Shown: positions 58,947-64,000 of the stretch, in pieces
Position numbering within the stretch: position 1 is the stretch's first letter
How the letters are laid out: each line of letters begins with the position of its first letter
NCBI RefSeq assembly: GCF_034044715.1
Contig: NZ_JAXCLW010000002.1
Span: forward strand, 1 to 64,000
Reading direction: 5' to 3'
DNA: 64,000 nucleotides
Source: Dongia_B soli
Lineage (GTDB): Bacteria; Pseudomonadota; Alphaproteobacteria; Dongiales; Dongiaceae
Notes under the pieces: model-generated
What the model saw: the letters and a program-made list of their open reading frames with translations, nothing else
Databases searched by the model: none
What the model was told of the DNA's origin: nothing
Program-made: the position numbers and the translations under genes

Positions 58947-59945
58947 ATGATGTTGATGAATCGATTGGGGGATAAACCCCGGTTTGACGTCCGAGTAATT
59001 GGCGTTGCTGCGTTCATTATCGTAAGCGCAGCCAGCAGTGCCGCGCTTGCGGATGCCACCCCGGATAATGCCGATCCCATCAAGCTTTTCGTGGATGTGA
59101 TGGGCGATAAGTTGGACACGACGTTGCAACAGCATGAAGCGACGCCAAGCGATCCCAACAAGCAAATCGATCTCGGCGGTGTTCCGTTGGTCTTGGGAGC
59201 GAAGGACGCAGACACGGCTAGTCGGGGCATATCGGCCGGGGCAAATGGACGATATAGCGTGCCGCTCTCGGGTAATTTTTCGCTCATCAACCGCGGCTCG
59301 TTCAGCAAGACCAGTTATCTCGAGACGTCCCTGATCGGGTCAATGGCCATGAGCGGAGGATCCGAGCTGCATTACCACAGTGGCGATTTGACGATCGGTT
59401 TGCGTCCCGATCTGGGATTTGCCTTTAACGGCATGACGCTGGACCAGCTGAATTACAGTATTAACAGCAATGTCTCGACAAATCTCCCCGGTGGGCTCGT
59501 AGCAACAATAACGACCGCTTACGGCCGACAGACGATAGATGGCAGCGACAGCCTCACGACCTCAGGCAATACGACGCTTTCTTATGTTTTTCCGGGTTCG
59601 GTCAAGGTGGATATCAATTATGTCTTCCAGCACTCAACTGCAGCGGACAATGGTGGCGATCTGCAGGGCCCGACGCTGAGTGCGACAGTACCCTTCGGCT
59701 CGGATATCGATTTCGCCGCCCGCTACTGTTTCACGCAAGTTGCGGGAAACGGCCTCGCGGATCTGCAAATGAATCAGGACGGAACGCAAACGGTCGGCCT
59801 GGCGGCGGACTGGAATATCGGCGCGCAAATCGATGCCGATATCAAACTGAAGGCGAGTTATGATTATATCCGTGACGGTGCGACGACGGCCGGACAAACG
59901 CAGATACAGCATGCCGGAACCGTCGGGATGGCAATGAAGTTCTGA
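58947..59945 (+). CDS. Probable outer-membrane beta-barrel protein
   Basis: 332 residues from the ATG at 58947, preceded by GGGAG. A signal-peptide-like hydrophobic segment (VIGVAAFIIVSAASSAALA) precedes the mature start DATPDNADP. The remainder is rich in alternating strands with Ser, Thr, Asn and Gly (LPLSGNFSLINRGSFSKTSYLETSLIGSMAMSGGSELHYHSGDLTIGLRPDLGFAF...), and the last residue is Phe (GMAMKF), the BamA recognition signal of outer-membrane barrels. No specific family or substrate is recognised. It is divergent from the PLD lipoprotein gene. Confidence 0.75.
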   Translation: MMLMNRLGDKPRFDVRVIGVAAFIIVSAASSAALADATPDNADPIKLFVDVMGDKLDTTLQQHEATPSDPNKQIDLGGVPLVLGAKDADTASRGISAGANGRYSVPLSGNFSLINRGSFSKTSYLETSLIGSMAMSGGSELHYHSGDLTIGLRPDLGFAFNGMTLDQLNYSINSNVSTNLPGGLVATITTAYGRQTIDGSDSLTTSGNTTLSYVFPGSVKVDINYVFQHSTAADNGGDLQGPTLSATVPFGSDIDFAARYCFTQVAGNGLADLQMNQDGTQTVGLAADWNIGAQIDADIKLKASYDYIRDGATTAGQTQIQHAGTVGMAMKF

Positions 59946-59953
59946 GCTCCCTT

Positions 59954-61732
59954 CTATTGCAGCGGCCAGACCAGCATCAGGGATGGCACGCCGATCAAGA
60001 CGACCAGGACCGATAGCGGCAAGCCAAGCCGCCAGTAATCACCGAAGCGGTAACCCCCGGGGCCCATTACCAGCGTATTGCATTGATGCCCGATCGGCGT
60101 CAGAAAATCACAACCCGCACCGATTGCCACCGCCATCAGAAAAGCGTCGGGCTTGTAATGCAATGCGGTTGCGAAGCTTGCAGCGATGGGCGCCATGACC
60201 AGCACCGTGGCGGCATTATTGAGAAACGGCGTCACCGCCATCGCGACAACGAGAATGAGACCAAGTGCGCCGTAAGGTGGCAATTGCACCGCCAATTGCG
60301 ATAACCAACTGGCGATTAGATCGGTTGTGCCGGTCAGCCGCAGCGCATCACTGACCGGAATGAGAGCGCCCAACATGATCAGAATTGGCCATTCGATGTT
60401 GTGGTAGGCCTCGCGGAGCGGCAATGCCCTGGTCAAAACCATCAGAACAGCCGCGCCGAAGAAGGCGACTGCCACAGGGACGATACTGAATGCTGTCAGC
60501 ACCATGGCAGCGGCGAGAATAGCGAGGGGCAGCACCGCGCGACGCATCTTGCCGAGGCGGATGGTGCGGGCCGCTAAAGGCAGGCAACCTAACTCCTGCA
60601 AGCGGTCCGGCAGGTTATGGAGATTTCCCTGAAGCACGACGACGTCGCCGAGTCGCAAGCTGATGCTGCCCAATCGGTCGATAATGCGTTGTCCGGTACG
60701 GCTGACGGCCAGCAGATTGACGCCGAAACGCTCAAACAAGGCCATGCGTTGGGCCGATAGTCCAATCAGGGGCGAGCTTTCACCGATAACCGCTTCGATC
60801 GCTTCGATCTCAGCATGCGGTTCGGTGGCGGCGGGCTGGCGATGATCGGTGGTCAGTTTCAGCTTTCCACGTGTCACCATATTGTCCAAGGCTTGCGGCT
60901 CACCTTCCAGCAGCAGGATATCGCTCGCCTGCAATACGGCATCCGGCAGCGGTTTCGATGGCTTCTGAGAGTCGCGCAGGATCGCCGTCACCATGGCGGC
61001 GCCGTCAGCGAGACGCTGCAGATCGGCAACGGTCTTGCCGATGACGGCGGAACTCGCCGTTACCTCGGCTTCGGTCGTATAGTTCTTGATATCGAGAGCG
61101 GCCTGCATTCCCGCCGTCTCGCGGCGTCGCTCTGGCAGCAGTCTATATCCGAAGATCAAGAAAATGATGCCGACAACGGAAAGGATCGCACCGACCGGGG
61201 TGAAATCGAACATGGAGAAGGCGTGGCCGGTCATGTCATGGCGGAGGCGCGAAACGATGATGTTCGGCGATGTGCCGATTTGCGTCATCAGGCCGCCCAA
61301 CAGCGAACCGAAAGAAAGGGGCATCAAGAATTTCGATGGCGCCGTGCCTGAACTGCGCGCCATCTGAAAAGCGACCGGAATCATGATGGCCAAGGCGCCG
61401 ATATTTTTTACGAAGGCCGAAAGCAGGGTAACGGTCGCGATCAGTAGGCCAAGCTGTAACGGAACGGATCTGATATGTGGAGACAGGCGTTGCAGCAAGG
61501 CTTCCATAATTCCGGTTCTGGCAACCGCGCCGCTCACCACCAGGGCGCTGCCGACGATGATCACAATTTCGTCGCTGAATCCCGAAAAGGCTTTGTCATA
61601 GGGAACCACCCCTAAAGCGAGGGCGGCTAGCAAGGCCAGCATGGTGACGACGTCGTAACGCAATCGGCCCCATATAAAAAGTATCATCATGCCGATGATG
61701 ATGGCCGTCGACAGCAGCTGAGACTGATTCAT
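59954..61732 (-). CDS. SLC13-family anion permease with central RCK_C domains
   Basis: 592 residues. Two membrane halves (residues about 1-200 and about 400-592) with hydrophobic helices flank a cytoplasmic middle containing two RCK_C (TrkA_C) domains, seen as VIGKTVADLQRLADGAAMVTAILRD and IGLSAQRMALFERFGVNLLAVSRTGQRI. SLC13-signature segments SFGSLLGGLMTQIGTSPNIIVS and AGCDFLTPIGHQCNTLVMGPGGY are present. Such SLC13/SAC1-type permeases transport sulfate, phosphate or dicarboxylates; the anion here is unknown. Confidence 0.88.
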   Translation of the reverse strand: MNQSQLLSTAIIIGMMILFIWGRLRYDVVTMLALLAALALGVVPYDKAFSGFSDEIVIIVGSALVVSGAVARTGIMEALLQRLSPHIRSVPLQLGLLIATVTLLSAFVKNIGALAIMIPVAFQMARSSGTAPSKFLMPLSFGSLLGGLMTQIGTSPNIIVSRLRHDMTGHAFSMFDFTPVGAILSVVGIIFLIFGYRLLPERRRETAGMQAALDIKNYTTEAEVTASSAVIGKTVADLQRLADGAAMVTAILRDSQKPSKPLPDAVLQASDILLLEGEPQALDNMVTRGKLKLTTDHRQPAATEPHAEIEAIEAVIGESSPLIGLSAQRMALFERFGVNLLAVSRTGQRIIDRLGSISLRLGDVVVLQGNLHNLPDRLQELGCLPLAARTIRLGKMRRAVLPLAILAAAMVLTAFSIVPVAVAFFGAAVLMVLTRALPLREAYHNIEWPILIMLGALIPVSDALRLTGTTDLIASWLSQLAVQLPPYGALGLILVVAMAVTPFLNNAATVLVMAPIAASFATALHYKPDAFLMAVAIGAGCDFLTPIGHQCNTLVMGPGGYRFGDYWRLGLPLSVLVVLIGVPSLMLVWPLQ

Positions 61733-62000
61733 TCGTTTTTGGTTCCCGGAGCGGTTCGTGTCAGTAAGCTAGGCGATTGCCACTGGTTCCACGACAAATT
61801 TTTACTCAAATGATGACCTCGGCCAATCCGGGTGCGCGGAGATGCAAAGGGCAGTTCCTGCCGGGAGACGATTCTGCGCTAAGATGCCGCGCCGGTGGAT
61901 GGCCAGCGGCGGTCACTCTTGCTGTCTGCCGGGGAATCCTGCTAGGCATGCGTCTGGCTCCTGGTCGGAGCCATCCCCGGAAGGGGAGGGGAGCTGGTGG
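61733..62000. other. 268-bp spacer ahead of the copper-associated operon
   Basis: No obvious gene. Near its end GGCTCC-TGGTC-GGAGCC forms a hairpin before the GGGAGGGGAG ribosome site. No riboswitch or copper operator could be matched. Confidence 0.45.
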
Positions 62001-62408
62001 ATGGCGTTTCAAGTTTTCCAGATGAGCCGACGTGACCGGCGCTGGGTCAGCCTAGCGGCCGGCTTGCTGGCGGTATGGTTGCAGATCCTCGCACCCTTTT
62101 CATTGATGGCGGGGATGCAGATCGGCATGGCAGGCAGCGCCTCTGCCACCGCAGATGCCATTGCCTATCTTTGCCAGCCGATGGCGCCGGATCACAAACA
62201 GGAAGATCCGACCAGCAAGAAGCCGGTACGGGCCGATTGCCAGATTTGCCAGACGCTGCATCTGCTGGCCAATGGTTTAGCGCCGGCATCGCTGGTCCCG
62301 CATCTTCCGGCCCTGCCGCAATACTCCTACCAACTGGATGGCGATCATTCGCCATACACTGTTGTCGCGACGCTCGGCTTTTCCTCCAGGGCACCGCCAA
62401 TCCTCTGA
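62001..62408 (+). CDS. DUF2946 family protein
   Basis: 135 residues, start ATG 62001 after GGGAGGGGAG. A hydrophobic N-terminal segment (WVSLAAGLLAVWLQILAPFSLMA) is followed by a periplasmic part with Cys residues in YLCQPMA and CQICQTLH. DUF2946 genes are commonly found in copper-homeostasis operons, as here, next to YcnI, PCuAC and CopC genes, but the protein function is not known to me. It heads a same-strand set of at least four genes. An upstream frame to 61842 is not needed. Confidence 0.75.
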   Translation: MAFQVFQMSRRDRRWVSLAAGLLAVWLQILAPFSLMAGMQIGMAGSASATADAIAYLCQPMAPDHKQEDPTSKKPVRADCQICQTLHLLANGLAPASLVPHLPALPQYSYQLDGDHSPYTVVATLGFSSRAPPIL

Positions 62409-62486
62409 AGCAACCGAATGACTGATTTCCGCTGTCGCTGAAGCGACGACGGTGGATTCGTTGAACTTGCTCAGATGGAGTAATCT

Positions 62487-63017
62487 ATGCTTCGCGCTTA
62501 TTCAGTGGCGCTGGCTGCCATGTTCTGCCTGGCCGCGCCCAACCTTGCTTTTGCTCACATAACTTTTGAAACGGCGACGGCTCCGGCCGGCAGTACCTAT
62601 AAAGCCGTCTTACGTGTCCCGCACGGCTGCGCCGGTTCGCCGACGACATCGATCCGCGTGCAAATTCCCGAAGGCGTCAGGCAGGCAAAGCCGATGCCAA
62701 AAGCCGGTTGGACCCTGACGGTGAAGAAACACAAGCTTGCTCAGCCTTACGATTGGTACGGAACCAAGGTTGAGGAAGATGTCAGCGAGATCGATTGGTC
62801 CGGTGGCAATCTGTCGGACGCGTTCTATGACGAGTTCGTCTTCCGGGCAAAATTGCCGGAGGACGAAGGTAAGATTATCCGTTTCCCGGTCATTCAGACT
62901 TGTGCACAGGGACAAGAGAAGTGGATCGAGATTCCGGCAAACGGCCAGGATGACGACAGCGTCGAAAGCCCTGCGCCGGGTGTCAAACTCGGCAAGAAAA
63001 GCAGTCAGGACGACTAG
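62487..63017 (+). CDS. ycnI: YcnI-family (DUF1775) copper-binding protein
   Basis: 176 residues. The signal peptide ends with AFA, leaving His24 as the mature N-terminus (HITFETA), the expected Cu(II) histidine brace of YcnI. The DUF1775 fold follows: APAGSTYKAVLRVPHGCAGSPTTSIRVQIPEGV, and DEFVFRAKLPE. A hydrophilic C-terminal tail rich in Asp, Ser and Lys replaces the membrane helix seen in some homologues, so it is likely soluble and periplasmic. It is followed by the PCuAC gene. Confidence 0.88.
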   Translation: MLRAYSVALAAMFCLAAPNLAFAHITFETATAPAGSTYKAVLRVPHGCAGSPTTSIRVQIPEGVRQAKPMPKAGWTLTVKKHKLAQPYDWYGTKVEEDVSEIDWSGGNLSDAFYDEFVFRAKLPEDEGKIIRFPVIQTCAQGQEKWIEIPANGQDDDSVESPAPGVKLGKKSSQDD

Positions 63018-63149
63018 TGATCAGGAGGTCGAGCCGAAGCCAGCGGGGGTCGCCCGATCCTTTATGTCATGTATGCGGTGGACTGGCCGGCCGAACCGGC
63101 GCGGCGCATTGCGGACAGCTTTGACTTGAGGTTTTTTTGGAAGGCGGAA

Positions 63150-63623
63150 ATGATGGAGAACAAAATGAAACGATGGCTCGCCGTGCTGGGGCTCATGTTT
63201 TTGGCCATGCAGGCAAAGGCAGCGGATGTGCAGATCGGCAATCTTACCGTGACGCAAGCCTGGTCGCGGGCGACGACCGCGAGTGGGCAAACGGGTGCAA
63301 TCTATCTCGATATCGAAAACCATGGGACGGAAGCGGATCGTTTGACTGGTGCCGAAACCCCGGTCGCCTCGATGGCGCATCTCCATGCCACGGTCATGGA
63401 CGGCGATATGGCCAGCATGAAAATGGTGGACGGGGTCGATCTGCCGGCGGGGCAGACAGTAAGCCTCAAGCCGCAATCGATGCATCTGATGCTGATGGGA
63501 TTGAAACAGCCGCTGAAGAAAGGCGAAAGCTTTCCGGTCACCTTGCAATTCGAGAAGGCGGGCATGGTCGAAGTGAAAGTCGTGGTGGAGGCGGCGGGCG
63601 CTCTCGGGCCGAGCCGTCAATAG
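63150..63623 (+). CDS. PCuAC-family copper chaperone
   Basis: 157 residues. Signal peptide ends with QAKA before ADVQIG. The copper-binding motif is an exact H-X10-M-X21-H-X-M: His79, Met90, His112, Met114. In the family it binds Cu(I) in the periplasm and delivers it to the CuA centre of cytochrome oxidase. The start may be 63150 or 63165 (a later Met with its own GGAGA). It lies between YcnI and CopC genes on the same strand. Confidence 0.9.
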   Translation: MMENKMKRWLAVLGLMFLAMQAKAADVQIGNLTVTQAWSRATTASGQTGAIYLDIENHGTEADRLTGAETPVASMAHLHATVMDGDMASMKMVDGVDLPAGQTVSLKPQSMHLMLMGLKQPLKKGESFPVTLQFEKAGMVEVKVVVEAAGALGPSRQ

Positions 63624-63633
63624 CTGCACAGGA

Positions 63634-64000
63634 ATGAGCGTTCGGATGGCGCGGCAGATATTTGGGGCGGTCGGCCTTTTGATGCTGGTTCTGCTTGGCG
63701 CGGCACCGGCATCGGCACATGCGGTCCTGGAATCCGCCACGCCTTCCGATCGCGCTGTATTGCAGGAACCGCCCCGCCAGTTCAGCCTGCGTTTCGATGA
63801 GCCGGTCGTTGTCACCGATCTGCGCCTGGTTGACCAATCCGGGCGGTTGCTCTCGCTCACCATGACGACGGCTGACCGCGTCATCAACGGCACCATCGCG
63901 GAGAACATGGCGCCGGGCACCTATACGCTCAGCTATCGCGTCATCTCCGGCGACGGCCATCCCGTTGCGGGCGCCGTTCAGTTCCAAATCGGGGCCGGGG
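63634..64000 (+). CDS. CopC-domain copper resistance protein, N-terminal part
   Basis: The first 122 residues, cut by the window edge. Signal peptide ends with ASA, leaving His29 as mature N-terminus, and GDGHPVAG contains a second ligand His, the two-site arrangement of CopC. The ATG at 63634 follows an AGGA, 10 bp after the PCuAC stop. Such proteins are often fused to a CopD membrane domain (as in YcnJ); whether that holds here is not visible. Confidence 0.85.
   Translation, partial: MSVRMARQIFGAVGLLMLVLLGAAPASAHAVLESATPSDRAVLQEPPRQFSLRFDEPVVVTDLRLVDQSGRLLSLTMTTADRVINGTIAENMAPGTYTLSYRVISGDGHPVAGAVQFQIGAG

Noticed and set aside
61733..62000. Cobalamin riboswitch ahead of the copper-associated operon
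   Set aside because: A GGGGAATCC segment and a hairpin resemble parts of it, but the conserved CCGCAACTGT-type B12 box is absent.
1..64000. tRNA, rRNA, CRISPR arrays, insertion sequences, prophage
   Set aside because: I scanned intergenic spacers by eye for T-loop motifs, repeated spacer patterns, terminal inverted repeats and transposase or integrase genes and saw none.

Overview
The window looks like chromosome of a free-living alphaproteobacterium, most likely a Rhodospirillales-type lineage. I base this on the moderately high GC content (about 60% by eye), the glycolate oxidase, Cox/Xdh accessory and LuxO-like gene families, a type-B L36 ribosomal protein, and one promoter matching the alphaproteobacterial EcfG general-stress consensus. 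It is gene-dense, with about 67 protein-coding genes and short spacers. I found no rRNA, tRNA, CRISPR array, insertion sequence or prophage.

Layout. 1-2.1 kb: the end of a class III alcohol dehydrogenase, a small secreted protein, an alpha/beta hydrolase and a DUF523 protein. 2.1-10.6 kb: nine minus-strand genes in tight array. They run ydbH-ynbE-ydbL (envelope-spanning lipid bridge), then coxD/MoxR, coxE, two XdhC-type proteins, a molybdopterin cytidylyltransferase fusion and a SufU-like scaffold, i.e. the maturation kit of a molybdenum hydroxylase whose structural genes are not here. 10.7-14 kb: a secreted peptidase-like hydrolase, CoxG and DUF192. 14.2-22.9 kb: glutamine-synthetase-like ligase, class III aminotransferase, SDR, an HPt/sigma54-activator pair, PilZ, a D-amino-acid-dehydrogenase-like flavoprotein and a MATE pump. 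23-28.4 kb: a methyltransferase, rpmJ, and glycolate oxidase glcDEF. 28.4-35.2 kb: a YibH/DUF3302 membrane pair, a hexapeptide-repeat protein, a DUF2817 peptidase, a molybdopterin oxidoreductase, a cold-shock protein and Bfd.

35.4-46.8 kb: a three-domain acyltransferase/acyl-ACP synthetase/lysophospholipid transporter fusion, ArgE, N-formylglutamate amidohydrolase, NAD kinase, AlkB with a second 2OG-Fe(II) oxygenase and a Dabb protein, moaA, mobA and RidA. 47-54 kb: a small lipoprotein, a lytic transglycosylase, a divergent carbamoyltransferase, PAS, BON and AsmA proteins, GNAT, and a small unknown protein behind a structured leader RNA. 54-64 kb: a Zn/Mn ABC importer, a secreted protein, a phospholipase D-family lipoprotein, an outer-membrane-like protein, an SLC13/RCK anion permease and the start of a copper-handling operon (DUF2946, YcnI, PCuAC, CopC).

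Recurring themes are molybdenum cofactor work (moaA, mobA, MocA-like fusion, XdhC proteins, a Mo oxidoreductase), envelope lipid transport (YdbH system, AsmA, Aas-like fusion) and metal handling (Zn, Cu, Fe via Bfd). The most unusual item is a leader of about 145 nt at 53.63-53.77 kb. It has its own good promoter, a 10-bp closing helix that competes with two alternative hairpins, and a perfect helix burying the ribosome binding site of an uncharacterised gene. This is riboswitch- or thermometer-like architecture. A second Shine-Dalgarno-burying helix lies in the cold-shock gene leader.
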